DNA from: Candidatus Corynebacterium gallistercoris | GTDB taxonomy: Bacteria > Actinomycetota > Actinomycetes > Mycobacteriales > Mycobacteriaceae | Reading direction: 5' to 3' | Assembly (NCBI GenBank): GCA_019114175.1 | Contig: DXFZ01000072.1 | Span: 1 to 37,688 of the forward strand | DNA length: 37,688 nt | Part shown: positions 8,338-17,270 of the stretch, piece by piece | Numbering within the stretch: the stretch's first letter is position 1 | How the letters are laid out: each line of letters starts with the position of its first letter | Translations under genes and position numbers: made by a program | The notes under the pieces: model-generated | Database searches by the model: none | Told to the model about the DNA's origin: nothing | What the model saw: the letters and a program-made list of their open reading frames with translations, nothing else

Positions 8338-9678
8338 CTAGTGGGTGTGGCGCACGGTCAGCGCCGGTTCATCGCGGGTGAGTGCCAGGCCTTCCCACGG
8401 CAGCGTCACCAGCTGCTTGGCGCAGTGGTTGCGGGATTCCTCCAGGGTGGGGCACTCCTTGGTGAGCTGCCCGTCCCGAATCATGGGGATGGTCAGGTCT
8501 ACCCTCTGCAGGTGCTCGTGCTCCGGAGGGGTGCTGTCCAACGGGTAGGTCACTTCCTCCACGGCGGTGCCGGTGGCGCGGGTGAAACGCACCGCGCCCT
8601 TGGCCCCACCCAGGCTGGCCTTGCCGCGGGAGCGCTTGGCCACGGGCACGCCGTCCACTTCCACCAGCTTGTACACCAACCCGGCGGTGGGCGCGCCGGA
8701 GCCCGTGACCACGGAGGTGCCCACGCCGAACACGTCCACGGGTTCGCTGCGCAACGCGGCGATGGAGAACTCGTCCATGTCACTGGACACCACAATCTTC
8801 GTGTTCTTCGCGCCCAAGTCATCCAGCTGGCGGCGCACCTGGCGGGTGAGCACCCCCAGGTCGCCCGAATCGATGCGCACTGCGCCCAGCTCCGTGCCCG
8901 CGGCCTTCACCGCGTTGTCCACGCCTTGGGCAATGTCATAGGTATCCACCAACAGCGTGGTTCCCACACCCAGGGCATCCACTTGGGCCTTGAAGGCGGC
9001 CAGCTCATCCGGGGTGCCATCGGGGCGGGTGTGCAGCAGCGTCCACGCGTGGGCGGCCGTGCCGCTGGAGGGGATGCCGTACCGCTGCGCGGCCTCCATG
9101 TTGGAGGTAGCGGTGAAACCGGCCAGGTACGCTGCACGGGCGGCGGATACGGCGGCGTATTCGTGCGTGCGGCGGGAACCCATCTCAATGATGGCGCGGC
9201 CTTCGGCGGCAGTCACCATGCGGGCCGCGGCAGAGGCCACGGCGGAATCCGCGTTCATGATGGACAGGATCACAGTCTCCAAGATCACGCACTCGCCAAA
9301 GGTGCCACGCACCGTCAGGACAGGGGAGTGGGGGAAGTACAGCTCGCCTTCCCGGTAGCCATCGATGTGCCCGGTGAAGCGATAATTGCGCAGGTACTCC
9401 TTCGTGGACTCAGACAAGAAGTCCAGCTTCGCGATCTGCTCCTCAGTAAACACAAAGTCCCGCACGGCCCGGAGCACGCGCGCTGTTCCCGCGACCACAC
9501 CGTAGCGGCGCTCATTGGGGAGCCGTCGCGTAAAAACCTCAAACACAGCCTGCCGATCCACGGTGCCATCCTGAATGGCGGCCTCCAGCATCGTCAGCTC
9601 ATACATGTCGGTCAGCAGCGCCGAAGAGCGCGGGCCATTGCCGTGGTGGACGTGGGGGGCGGTGTTTTCAGTACTCAC
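8338..9678 (-). CDS. pncB: Nicotinate phosphoribosyltransferase
   Basis: The enzyme makes nicotinate mononucleotide from nicotinate and PRPP in the NAD salvage (Preiss-Handler) pathway. The 446-residue product carries SSALLTDMYELTMLEAA near the start, EMGSRRTHEYAAVSAARAAYLAGF, the phosphate-binding RIDSGDLGVLTRQVR and the VFGVGTSVVTGSGAP loop. The start is GTG 9678 (VSTENTAP); a longer open frame to 9765 would overlap clpS on the other strand and adds a non-conserved stretch. Divergent from clpS with 59 nt between them, and followed by dinG after 5 nt. The arrangement matches Rv1331/Rv1330c/Rv1329c of M. tuberculosis. Confidence 0.93.
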   Translation of the reverse strand: MSTENTAPHVHHGNGPRSSALLTDMYELTMLEAAIQDGTVDRQAVFEVFTRRLPNERRYGVVAGTARVLRAVRDFVFTEEQIAKLDFLSESTKEYLRNYRFTGHIDGYREGELYFPHSPVLTVRGTFGECVILETVILSIMNADSAVASAAARMVTAAEGRAIIEMGSRRTHEYAAVSAARAAYLAGFTATSNMEAAQRYGIPSSGTAAHAWTLLHTRPDGTPDELAAFKAQVDALGVGTTLLVDTYDIAQGVDNAVKAAGTELGAVRIDSGDLGVLTRQVRRQLDDLGAKNTKIVVSSDMDEFSIAALRSEPVDVFGVGTSVVTGSGAPTAGLVYKLVEVDGVPVAKRSRGKASLGGAKGAVRFTRATGTAVEEVTYPLDSTPPEHEHLQRVDLTIPMIRDGQLTKECPTLEESRNHCAKQLVTLPWEGLALTRDEPALTVRHTH

Positions 9679-9737
9679 CCGCCCAAGTGTAGAACACGCG
9701 TGGAACCAGTGAAGCAAACATCGGTATCCTAGGCAGC

Positions 9738-10043
9738 ATGACTTCCCCTGCAGCACCCACCGCAACCCCCGTGGAGGAGAAGCTTCCGGAGACCTCCACG
9801 GAAGCCAACCTGCCCTGGCAGTGCATCTGTTGGGATGACCCGGTGAACCTCATGAGCTACGTGACCTACGTGTTCCAAACCGTGCTGGGCTACTCCCGGA
9901 AGAAGGCCACGGAGCTGATGATGCAGGTGCACACCGAAGGCAAGGCCGTGGTCAGCTCCGGGGAGCGCGACAAGGTGGAGGCGGACGTGAAGAAGCTCCA
10001 CACCGCCGGGTTGTGGGCCACGATGGAACGCGCCGAAGGCTAA
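9738..10043 (+). CDS. clpS: ATP-dependent Clp protease adaptor ClpS
   Basis: ClpS delivers N-degron substrates to the Clp unfoldase (ClpC/ClpA) for degradation. The 101-residue protein has an unstructured N-terminal tail of about 25 residues and then the core with WQCICWDDPVNLMSYV, where the conserved Asp-Asp-Pro and hydrophobic residues form the N-degron pocket, followed by VFQTVLGYSRKKATELMMQVHTEG. A TATCCT hexamer at 9725-9730 sits 7 nt before the ATG and no ribosome site is visible, which would fit a leaderless message; that is inference. It is the first gene of a plus-strand run with a DUF2017 gene 15 nt downstream, as in Rv1331-Rv1332. Confidence 0.93.
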   Translation: MTSPAAPTATPVEEKLPETSTEANLPWQCICWDDPVNLMSYVTYVFQTVLGYSRKKATELMMQVHTEGKAVVSSGERDKVEADVKKLHTAGLWATMERAEG

Positions 10044-10058
10044 GGGGGACACGCGATC

Positions 10059-10640
10059 ATGCAACCGTGGACAAAGAAGAAGAGCATGCTCAAGGGCGTG
10101 CGCTACCAGACCACCCTGGAGCCGCTGGAGCGGGAGATGCTGGGCGATTCCGCCGCGGCCGTGTCTGACAAGCTGATGGAACGCGCCCGCACCGCGCCGA
10201 AGGACGAGCTGGCGGAAATGACCGGCATGGCCAGCGGGCACGCGGAGCCACCCCAGGATCCGGGTCTGGCGCGCCTGCTGCCCAGCTTCTTCTCCGAAGG
10301 CAAAGAAGAGGTGGACGGGGATGCCGCCTTGACCCGCCAGCTCAACGAGACGGACATCATCAAGTTCAAGCTGGTGAACCTGCGCCACGTGCTGGACGCG
10401 CTGGGGCCGAACGGCTCGGTCAACCTCTCCCTGGCTCAGGAGGAGGTCCAGCCGTGGGTGGCGGCGGTGACGGACATCCGCAACTACCACTACGCCCAGT
10501 ACCAGCAGTTCATCGCCGAAGTAGGGGAGGACTCCAACCAGGTCATGGCCGCGAAGAACTACCTGGATTGGCTGGGCTACTTCCAGGACTCCCTGCTCAC
10601 CGCGTTGATGGGTGAGCTGGACGTCGACTTCAGCGACTAG
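10059..10640 (+). CDS. DUF2017 family protein
   Basis: A 193-residue acidic, helical, soluble protein of the actinobacterial family DUF2017 (Rv1332-like), always found next to clpS. There is no signal peptide, membrane segment or recognised catalytic motif. The N-terminus is basic (MQPWTKKKSMLKG), and the C-terminal half contains the conserved VQPWVAAVTDIRNYHY and LDWLGYFQDSLLTALM segments. The ATG at 10059 is 15 nt after clpS and the stop is 4 nt before the S58 peptidase start, so it is embedded in the operon. A role in ClpS-linked proteolysis or transcriptional control has been suggested by its context but nothing in the sequence proves it. Confidence 0.8.
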   Translation: MQPWTKKKSMLKGVRYQTTLEPLEREMLGDSAAAVSDKLMERARTAPKDELAEMTGMASGHAEPPQDPGLARLLPSFFSEGKEEVDGDAALTRQLNETDIIKFKLVNLRHVLDALGPNGSVNLSLAQEEVQPWVAAVTDIRNYHYAQYQQFIAEVGEDSNQVMAAKNYLDWLGYFQDSLLTALMGELDVDFSD

Positions 10641-10644
10641 CCCC

Positions 10645-11775
10645 ATGAGCATCGAGCTTTTCGGCTGCACGCCGGGGCCGTACAACGCGCTGATGGACGT
10701 GCCCGGTCTGGGCGTGGGCCACGCCATCTGCGAGGGCGGCCAGGGCGATTCCGGCGTGACGGTCATCGCCGCGCCGGGTGGTGCGTTGGCCAGCGTTGAC
10801 GTGCGCGGTGGCGGCCCCGGCACTCGGGAGACGGACTTGCTGGCACCGGCGAACACGGTGCAGGCCGTTCACGCAGTCGCTCTCTGCGGTGGTTCTTCTT
10901 TTGGGCTCGACGCCGCCGCGGGCTCCATGTCCGAACTAGAATCCCGTGGCATCGGTTTCCCCGTCCTCGGCCCCGAGCATCCGGAGAACGTGGTGCCGAT
11001 TGTTCCCGCGGCCGTCATCTTCGACCTTCTGTTGGGGCGGTGGGACTCCCGGCCGGATCAGGCCACGGGCCGGGCGGCCACGGCCGCAGCACTGGAGGCC
11101 GCGCAGGAACGCGGTTCTGCGGAGGCGTTGCGTGAGTCCGGGGCCCTGGCCAGCGGAAACGTCGGCGCCGGGCTGGGCGCGGCCGCCGGTGCCCTCAAAG
11201 GCGGGGTAGGGCAGGCCAGCGCGGTGTTCCCCGCGGGCGGACCGCTGGGCGGGGTGGTGGTCTCCGCCCTCGTGGTGGCCAACCCGCAAGGTGGCGTGTT
11301 CGATCCCCGCACCGGCCAGCCATGGGCCCTGGCGGCAGAGCTGGGGGACGAATTCCGTGGCTACCCCCTGGGTGATGGAGATGGGGTTGGCCGCGGGGCC
11401 GTCGCCACATTAAAAAACATGAACCTGATGGGCACGAAAATCACAGAAGAGCAGCTCAACACCACCATTGGCGTGGTGGCGACGACGGCGGCGCTGGACA
11501 AAGCCCAGGCGCAGCGAGTGGCGATGAGCAGCCACGACGGGCTAGCCCGCGCGATCCGGCCGGCGCACATGCCGATGGACGGCGACACGTTGTTCACCCT
11601 CGCGACCGGCGAGGACGATCGCGCGGTGGGGCCGAAGGAGATGAGTATGATCTCCGCGGTGGCGGCGAATGTAGTGGAGCGGGCCATCGGCCACGCGGTG
11701 CTGGCCGCGACCGGCACGTTCGGTGTGCCGAGCTGGCAGGAGGTGGTGGCCGGTGACGGGCACACAGAAGATTAA
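10645..11775 (+). CDS. P1 family (S58, DmpA-type) peptidase
   Basis: A self-processing N-terminal-nucleophile hydrolase of the DmpA/L-aminopeptidase-esterase family (Rv1333-like), 376 residues. Early family segments GPYNALMDVPGLGVGHA and VRGGGPGTRETDLL are followed by the glycine-rich SGNVGAGLGAAAGALKGG. The segment LNTTIGVVATTAALDK is where the family places the autoproteolytic break and the catalytic Ser/Thr; the exact residue is inferred. ATG 10645 lies 4 nt after the DUF2017 stop; an upstream in-frame codon would overlap that gene. Its 3' end overlaps the rhomboid start by 23 nt. In M. tuberculosis mec, cysO and cysM separate the two; they are absent here. The natural substrate is not known. 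Confidence 0.87.
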   Translation: MSIELFGCTPGPYNALMDVPGLGVGHAICEGGQGDSGVTVIAAPGGALASVDVRGGGPGTRETDLLAPANTVQAVHAVALCGGSSFGLDAAAGSMSELESRGIGFPVLGPEHPENVVPIVPAAVIFDLLLGRWDSRPDQATGRAATAAALEAAQERGSAEALRESGALASGNVGAGLGAAAGALKGGVGQASAVFPAGGPLGGVVVSALVVANPQGGVFDPRTGQPWALAAELGDEFRGYPLGDGDGVGRGAVATLKNMNLMGTKITEEQLNTTIGVVATTAALDKAQAQRVAMSSHDGLARAIRPAHMPMDGDTLFTLATGEDDRAVGPKEMSMISAVAANVVERAIGHAVLAATGTFGVPSWQEVVAGDGHTED

Positions 11776-12367
11776 CCAACCCGGGCGCTTTGGCACGGCG
11801 GTGAGTACCACCACCTCCTTCCTGGCGGTGCTGTGGGCAGTGCAGCTGATCAACGCTTTATCCAACTATCGGCTCACCGCGTTCGGGATCCACCCGCGGA
11901 GCGTGGAAGGGCTCATCGGCGTGGCGGCGGCACCATTCCTGCACGCCAGCTGGATGCACCTCATCGCCAACAGCGTGCTGGGAGCGGTGCTGCTGTTCAC
12001 CCTCTCCTTCAGCGGGCAGCGGGTGGTGGTGGCTTCCTCGGTGATCATCGCGGTCTGCTCCGGGCTGGGGACGTGGCTGATAGCCCCGGCGTATACCGTG
12101 CACGTGGGTGCCAGCGGGCTGATCTTCGGCTGGCTCACATTTCTCATCGTCCGCGGGCTGTTCAGCGGGCGGGTGATAGAGATCCTGGTGGGGCTCGTGG
12201 TGCTGCTGACCTATGGCTCCGTGCTGTGGGGAGTGTTCCCCGGCACGGAGGGAATTAGCTGGCAGGGTCACCTGTTTGGAGCGGTAGGCGGCGTGGTGGC
12301 AGCGTGGATGCTGGCCGGGCGGCGCGGGCTGGCCGGTGGCAAGACGAAGGAGGTTATGGGTGGATAA
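11753..12367 (+). CDS. Rhomboid-family intramembrane serine protease
   Basis: A polytopic membrane protease of 204 residues that cleaves substrates within or next to the membrane. The catalytic serine is in [11 protein letters not shown] and the catalytic histidine in [11 protein letters not shown]; the [16 protein letters not shown] segment supplies the conserved His and Asn of the oxyanion region. About six membrane segments are predicted. GTG 11753 is chosen because AGGAGG (11739-11744) lies 8 nt upstream; this gives a 23-nt overlap with the S58 peptidase and so likely translational coupling. The last codons overlap murI by 8 nt. Orthologous by order to Rv1337. Confidence 0.88.
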   Translation: MTGTQKINQPGRFGTAVSTTTSFLAVLWAVQLINALSNYRLTAFGIHPRSVEGLIGVAAAPFLHASWMHLIANSVLGAVLLFTLSFSGQRVVVASSVIIAVCSGLGTWLIAPAYTVHVGASGLIFGWLTFLIVRGLFSGRVIEILVGLVVLLTYGSVLWGVFPGTEGISWQGHLFGAVGGVVAAWMLAGRRGLAGGKTKEVMGG

Positions 12368-13172
12368 CAACGCCCCGATTGGAGTGTTTGATTCCGGCGT
12401 GGGAGGGCTGACGGTGGCGCGCGCCATTGTGGATCAGCTGCCGCACGAGAACCTCATCTACATCGGCGATACCGCGAACTCGCCGTATGGGGACAAGCCA
12501 CTGGCGAGGGTGCGGGAGCTCTCCTTAGCCGTGGCGGATGAGCTGGTGGACCGCGGGTGCAAGATGATCGTGGTGGCGTGTAATTCCGCCTCCTCCGCTT
12601 TTGTCCGTGACGCCCGCGAGCGCTACCCGGTGCCGGTGGTGGAGGTCATCCTCCCGGCCGTGCGCCGGGCGGTGGCGGCGACGCGGAACGGCAAAGTGGG
12701 CGTGATTGGCACCACCGCCACCGTGACCAGCCAGGCCTACCAGGACCTCTTTGAGGCCAGCCCCAACGTGGAGGCCTTTGCGCAGGCCTGTCCGCAGTTC
12801 GTGCCCTTCGTGGAACGCGGCATCACCAGCGGGCGGCAACTGCTGGGGCTGGCGGAGAATTACCTCGCGCCCCTAAAGGACGCGGACGTGGACACGGTGG
12901 TGCTGGGGTGCACCCACTATCCGCTGCTGACGGGCGTGGTGCAGCTGGTGATGGGGGATAACGTGACGCTCATCAACAGCGCTGAGGAGACCGCCAAGAT
13001 GGTCTACCGCAAACTCAGCGAGACCGACCAGCTGGCGAACCAGGATGACTCCCGGGAGGTCAACTGGTCCTTCGAATCCACTGGTGATCCGCAGCGCTTC
13101 GCCAACCTCGCCGGGCGCTTCTTGGGCCCCGCCATTACCTCTGTGTCTCAGATACCGGAGTTTCTGCGCTAG
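12360..13172 (+). CDS. murI: Glutamate racemase
   Basis: Converts L-glutamate to D-glutamate for peptidoglycan precursor synthesis (MurD substrate); essential in most bacteria. 270 residues with the full set of racemase motifs: [25 protein letters not shown], the first catalytic cysteine in VVACNSASS, and the second in [13 protein letters not shown] 12360 is supported by AAGGAGG at 12347-12353, spaced 6 nt, and overlaps the rhomboid stop. Gene order rhomboid-murI-MBL-rph-rdgB is the classic actinobacterial block. Confidence 0.95.
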   Translation: MDNNAPIGVFDSGVGGLTVARAIVDQLPHENLIYIGDTANSPYGDKPLARVRELSLAVADELVDRGCKMIVVACNSASSAFVRDARERYPVPVVEVILPAVRRAVAATRNGKVGVIGTTATVTSQAYQDLFEASPNVEAFAQACPQFVPFVERGITSGRQLLGLAENYLAPLKDADVDTVVLGCTHYPLLTGVVQLVMGDNVTLINSAEETAKMVYRKLSETDQLANQDDSREVNWSFESTGDPQRFANLAGRFLGPAITSVSQIPEFLR

Positions 13173-13223
13173 CCACGTGTGGATTTGCACCCCCGCAACC
13201 CATCCGTGGCACAATAGCGCACT

Positions 13224-14021
13224 ATGGAACTGGTTGTACTGGGATGCTCCGGAAGTGTTGGGGGACCGGATTCCCCTGCCTCCGGGTACATGGTGAAGGA
13301 TTCCGCAGGTCACCAGTTGTTACTCGATTGCGGCCCCGGCGTGCTGGCCGCGATGCAGGCCGAGAAGGACATTGACCCGGCTAACTGCCACGTGGCTTTC
13401 AGCCACATGCACGCCGATCACTGCCTGGATTTCCCCTCCCTGTTGGTGTGGCGGCGCTTCCACCCCACGGCCCCGGCGCAGGGCACGCACACCATGCTGG
13501 GGCCCACGATTGCCTATGAGCATCTCTCCTACGCTGGTGGGGATTACCCCGATCAGCCGGATGCCTTTGCCGATACCTTCGAGGTTCGCCGCCACCACGC
13601 AGGTGCAGGACGTTTCAGCGGTGAGTCCTACCCGGCCACCGCCATTGGGGACCTCACGGTGTACTCCACCCGGGCAGTCCACCCCACGGAGTCCTACATT
13701 CTCCGTGTGGAAGACGCGGCCGGACGCAGCCTGGTCTACAGCGGAGACACGGGGTGGACAGAAAACCTCGTAGACATTGCCGCAGGCGCGGACGTGCTGC
13801 TGTGTGAAGCCACGTGGGGTGAATGCTCCGGCGGTAAGCCGGAAGGCATGCACCTGTGCGGCGGGGATGCCGGGCGGGCGGCGAGGCTCGCCGGCGTGCG
13901 TACCCTGATCCTGACCCACATCCCGCCGTGGGGGGATGCAGAGGCCACGCGGCGCAGCGCCGCGGTGGAATTCGATGGTGAGATCCTCGTTGCCACCCAG
14001 GGGATGCGGCACGCCATCTAG
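13224..14021 (+). CDS. Metallo-beta-lactamase-fold phosphodiesterase (Rv1339-like)
   Basis: A 265-residue metallo-beta-lactamase-fold hydrolase. The metal-site motif is [11 protein letters not shown] (HxHxDH); further ligands are the His in RAVHPTES, the Asp in VYSGDTGW and the His in LTHIPPW. The N-terminus [20 protein letters not shown] is typical of the RNase Z/PqsE-like group. The M. tuberculosis counterpart Rv1339 has been reported as an atypical cyclic-nucleotide phosphodiesterase; assigning the same activity here is inference from family and position. ATG 13224 follows murI by 51 nt with a CACAAT hexamer 12 nt before it, possibly an internal promoter. Confidence 0.85.
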   Translation: MELVVLGCSGSVGGPDSPASGYMVKDSAGHQLLLDCGPGVLAAMQAEKDIDPANCHVAFSHMHADHCLDFPSLLVWRRFHPTAPAQGTHTMLGPTIAYEHLSYAGGDYPDQPDAFADTFEVRRHHAGAGRFSGESYPATAIGDLTVYSTRAVHPTESYILRVEDAAGRSLVYSGDTGWTENLVDIAAGADVLLCEATWGECSGGKPEGMHLCGGDAGRAARLAGVRTLILTHIPPWGDAEATRRSAAVEFDGEILVATQGMRHAI

Positions 14022-14083
14022 CGGCCGCGCTCCGTCTCACTCGCTGCCACTCGCTGTCACATGGCCGCGCTATGCTGGCTGGC

Positions 14084-14827
14084 ATGGATAATAACGCACA
14101 ATTCACTCGAGCAGACGGACGGGCCACCAACGAACTGCGGCCCGTCAAGATCACCCGCGGCTTCACCAGCAACCCCGCCGGCAGCGTGCTGGTGGAATTC
14201 GGCAACACCCGGGTGATGTGTACTGCCTCCGTGGAAGAAGGCGTACCCCGGTTCAAGCGGGACTCCGGGGAGGGCTGGCTCACCGCTGAATACGCCATGC
14301 TGCCCTCCAGCACCCATGAGCGCATGCCGCGCGAATCCATGAAGGGCAAGGTCAAGGGCCGCACGCACGAGATCTCCCGTCTGGTTGGCCGCGCCCTGCG
14401 CGCCGCCGTGGACCTGCGCCAGCTGGGGGAAAACACCATCGCCATTGACTGTGACGTGCTGCAGGCCGATGGCGGCACCCGCACCGCAGCCATCACCGGC
14501 GCCTACGTGGCACTCGCGGACGCGCTGGCCGTGCTCCAGGCACGCGGCGTAGTGCCGGGCCAGCCCCTGCTCCCGCCGGTCGCCGCTGTGTCCGTGGGCA
14601 TCATCGATGGCGTGCCCTGCCTGGACCTGCCCTATGAGGAGGACTCCCGGGCGGACGTGGACATGAACGTCGTCATGACCGAATCCGGCCGCTTCGTGGA
14701 AATCCAGGGCACCGGCGAGCACGCGGAGTTCTCCCGCGAAGAACTCAACGCGATGCTGGACCTGGCGGAAGGTGGCCTTCACCAGCTTATTGCAGCTCAA
14801 AAAGCTGCACTGGCCGAGCCACAGTAG
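14084..14827 (+). CDS. rph: Ribonuclease PH
   Basis: A phosphorolytic 3'-5' exoribonuclease that trims tRNA 3' ends. The 247-residue product matches the family throughout: [19 protein letters not shown] at the N-terminus, [32 protein letters not shown] and the phosphate-site segment [14 protein letters not shown]. The ATG at 14084 is preferred because the protein then starts a few residues before the conserved block; an ATG four codons upstream (14072) is also open, and neither has a strong ribosome site. It is followed by rdgB after 13 nt, as in Rv1340-Rv1341. Confidence 0.95.
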   Translation: MDNNAQFTRADGRATNELRPVKITRGFTSNPAGSVLVEFGNTRVMCTASVEEGVPRFKRDSGEGWLTAEYAMLPSSTHERMPRESMKGKVKGRTHEISRLVGRALRAAVDLRQLGENTIAIDCDVLQADGGTRTAAITGAYVALADALAVLQARGVVPGQPLLPPVAAVSVGIIDGVPCLDLPYEEDSRADVDMNVVMTESGRFVEIQGTGEHAEFSREELNAMLDLAEGGLHQLIAAQKAALAEPQ

Positions 14828-14840
14828 GAGAGGGGAAGTT

Positions 14841-15473
14841 ATGCGGGTGTTGTTGGCGTCGCGAAATAAAAAGAAACTAGCCGAGCTCAACCGGGTGCTG
14901 GCCGCGGCGGATGTTCACGGCATTGAGCTTGTCAGCCTGGCCGATGTGGACGAGTATCCGGAGACGCCGGAGACGGGGGCGACGTTCGTGGACAACGCGC
15001 GGATCAAGACGCGCGATGGCGTGCGGCATGCGGGCCTGCCGACGATCGCGGATGATTCCGGCATTGCGGTGGATGCGCTCAACGGGATGCCGGGCGTGCT
15101 GAGCGCCAGGTGGAGCGGCGGGCACGGCGATGACGCGGCGAATAATGAGCTACTGCTCGGCCAGCTCGCGGACGTGCCGGAGGAGCGCCGGGGTGCGCAC
15201 TACGTCTCCGCATGCGTGCTGCAGCTGCCGGAGGACGTGGCCGCCACGGCGGGACTGGACACAGAATATGCGGTGGAAGGTGCCTGGCACGGCACGATCC
15301 TGCGCGCGCCACAAGGCGAAGGCGGATTCGGTTACGACCCGCTGTTCCAGCCGGCGGAAACCCCCGGGAGGAGCGCTGCCGAGCTCAGCCCCGAAGAGAA
15401 GGACGCGCTGAGCCACCGCGGGAAGGCGCTACAGCAGCTGGTGGAACCGCTGCGGGCGCTGGCCGGGGTATGA
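14841..15473 (+). CDS. rdgB: Non-canonical purine NTP pyrophosphatase (RdgB/HAM1)
   Basis: Hydrolyses dITP, XTP and ITP to monophosphates, keeping deaminated purines out of nucleic acids. 210 residues with the ASRNKKKLAEL nucleotide-binding start, ETGATFVDNARIKT, the PTIADDSGIAVDALNGMPG signature, GGFGYDPLFQP and the C-terminal ALSHRGKAL motif. ATG 14841 has AGGAGAGGGGAAG directly upstream. It is the last gene of the conserved block before an inserted aminoacylase gene. Confidence 0.95.
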   Translation: MRVLLASRNKKKLAELNRVLAAADVHGIELVSLADVDEYPETPETGATFVDNARIKTRDGVRHAGLPTIADDSGIAVDALNGMPGVLSARWSGGHGDDAANNELLLGQLADVPEERRGAHYVSACVLQLPEDVAATAGLDTEYAVEGAWHGTILRAPQGEGGFGYDPLFQPAETPGRSAAELSPEEKDALSHRGKALQQLVEPLRALAGV

Positions 15474-15542
15474 TAGACACCTGATAATCATTGTCCCCAG
15501 AGTCCCCCAGAGCTCCCCACAACTCCCAGAAAGAAGGAATCC

Positions 15543-16904
15543 GTGACCGCCCCCGGCAGCCCCGCGCACATCGTTGAAAGCTCAACGGTAGATCTGAGCT
15601 GGCTGGAGGAGACGTACAAGTGGTTCCACCAGCACCCGGAACTTTCCGGCGCGGAAGAGGTCACGGCCTCCCGCATCCGCAAAGAATTGGAAAGCTTCAC
15701 CGGGTGGGAGGTCACGCCCAACATCGGCGGATACGGCATCACTGCCGTGCTGCGCAATGGGGAAGGGCCCACGGTGCTCATGCGCGCGGACTTCGATGGA
15801 CTGCCCGTGGCGGAGAACACGGACGTGGACTACGCGTCAAAGTACTCCCAGCTCAACGCGTCCGGGGAGCGCGTGGCCACGATGCACGCCTGCGGGCATG
15901 ACCAGCACACCACCAGCCTGCTGGGCGCGATGCGCGTGCTGGACGATGTGAAAGACCAGTGGTCCGGCACGTTCATCGCGCTATTCCAGCCTGCGGAGGA
16001 GGCATCCATCGGTGCGCACCGGATGGTCTCTGACGGGCTCAACCGCGTCATCCCCCGGCCGGACGTGTGCCTGGCGCAGCACATCATCGCCGGGCCTGCG
16101 GGGCAGGTGTATACCGCGCCGGGCCCGGTGATGACCTCCTCCACGACCATCGAGATCACCCTCTTCGGCCGCGGCGCGCACGCCTCCATGCCGCACCGTT
16201 CCGTGGACCCCGTGGTGCTGGCGGCGTCTGTGGTGATGAAGCTGCAGACGATTGTGTCCCGGGAGGTCCCGCCGAACAAGTTCGCCGTGATCACCGTGGC
16301 CTCCGTGGAGGCTGGAAAGGCGAACAACGTCATCCCAGATTCGGCGAAGATTGCCCTCTCCTGCCGCTTCTACGATGAGGACCTGCGCAAGAGGTGCGTG
16401 GATGCTATCAAGCGCATTGTCCGCGCAGAAGCCATGGCGGCCGGAGCCGACCGGGACCCGGAGTTCAAGTTCGTGGGCATGCTGGGCCCCACGGATAACG
16501 CCCGCCAGGTGTTTGACGTGGTGCGGCCCGCCTTTGATTCCGCCTTCGGGGAGGACTCCCTGGACATGGAGCCGTGGACGGCCTCCGAGGATTTCAGCGT
16601 GATCCCCAAGGCCTTCGGTAGCCCGTACATGCTGTGGACGGTGGGGATCACCCCGCGCAAGCAGTGGAAGCGCGCGGAGGCGGCGGACCGGTTGGATGTG
16701 GACATCCCCACCAACCACAACCCCGGCTTCCTGCCGGATCTCTCCACGCTGCAGGTGACCACGAAGGCGGCTGCGGTGGGCGTGCTTTCCTGCTTGCAGG
16801 CAACGTGGGAGCCGCAGCAGGAGTCCGTGCCCACGATGGGGTCCACGGAGCCCACGGAGGAGGACATCAAGTCCGTGTCCGTGGAGACCTCCCACGTGGA
16901 GTAG
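15543..16904 (+). CDS. M20D metallo-aminoacylase / amidohydrolase
   Basis: A zinc-dependent amidohydrolase of 453 residues in the M20 family (aminoacylase, hippurate hydrolase, IAA-amino-acid hydrolase group). Metal and catalytic motifs are MHACGHDQHTTSLLGA and FQPAEEAS; the dimerisation domain starts around ITLFGRGAHASMPHRSVDPV, and the final ligand region is EPWTASEDFSV. The opening YKWFHQHPELSGAEE resembles AgaA-type N-acyl-glutamine aminoacylases of skin corynebacteria, which free odorous acids from sweat conjugates; sharing that substrate is inference. GTG 15543 has AAGGA 5 nt upstream. A roughly 35-residue acidic tail follows the catalytic domain. It sits between rdgB and the Rv1342c-like gene, where M. 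tuberculosis has nothing comparable. Confidence 0.87.
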   Translation: MTAPGSPAHIVESSTVDLSWLEETYKWFHQHPELSGAEEVTASRIRKELESFTGWEVTPNIGGYGITAVLRNGEGPTVLMRADFDGLPVAENTDVDYASKYSQLNASGERVATMHACGHDQHTTSLLGAMRVLDDVKDQWSGTFIALFQPAEEASIGAHRMVSDGLNRVIPRPDVCLAQHIIAGPAGQVYTAPGPVMTSSTTIEITLFGRGAHASMPHRSVDPVVLAASVVMKLQTIVSREVPPNKFAVITVASVEAGKANNVIPDSAKIALSCRFYDEDLRKRCVDAIKRIVRAEAMAAGADRDPEFKFVGMLGPTDNARQVFDVVRPAFDSAFGEDSLDMEPWTASEDFSVIPKAFGSPYMLWTVGITPRKQWKRAEAADRLDVDIPTNHNPGFLPDLSTLQVTTKAAAVGVLSCLQATWEPQQESVPTMGSTEPTEEDIKSVSVETSHVE

Positions 16905-16913
16905 TGCCGCGGG

Positions 16914-17270
16914 TTAGTTGAGCTGGAAGGTTTCCTTCACCTCTTCACGTCGCTTCTTCTCAACATAGAAGCTCAAGAATGGGACAACGCCTGCCAGCAT
17001 GGTTGTTAACCACTTAGAGGGTTGCCAGCGTGCCTTGGTGCCGAGGTCAAGGCATGTGATCACATAAACAATAAAAACTAACCCGTGGGCTGGGCCGATG
17101 AATTGGAACCACTCGGGCTCGTTGCCCTTTCCGACAACTAAGTGGGTCCAAATTACTTCTGCAGTCAGGATAAGCAGCCAGATACCCGTGAAAAAGGCGG
17201 CAGCGGAGTAAAATTTCAGGGACTTGGCCACCCGCGCTTGGCGCGCAGGGTGGACGGTGTTGTTGCTCAT
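16914..17270 (-). CDS. DUF3817 integral membrane protein (Rv1342c-like)
   Basis: A 118-residue membrane protein with three predicted transmembrane segments: about residues 22-42, 57-76 and 84-103. The FYSAAAFFTGIWLLILTAEV and FIGPAHGLVFIVYVIT segments are typical of DUF3817. No catalytic residues are recognised and the function is unknown. The ATG at 17270 overlaps the stop of the upstream LprD-like gene as ATGA, so translation is coupled. Order and strand match Rv1343c-Rv1342c. Confidence 0.85.
   Translation of the reverse strand: MSNNTVHPARQARVAKSLKFYSAAAFFTGIWLLILTAEVIWTHLVVGKGNEPEWFQFIGPAHGLVFIVYVITCLDLGTKARWQPSKWLTTMLAGVVPFLSFYVEKKRREEVKETFQLN

Noticed and set aside
9679..9765. Longer pncB start
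   Set aside because: It would overlap the divergent clpS gene and adds residues not typical of the family.
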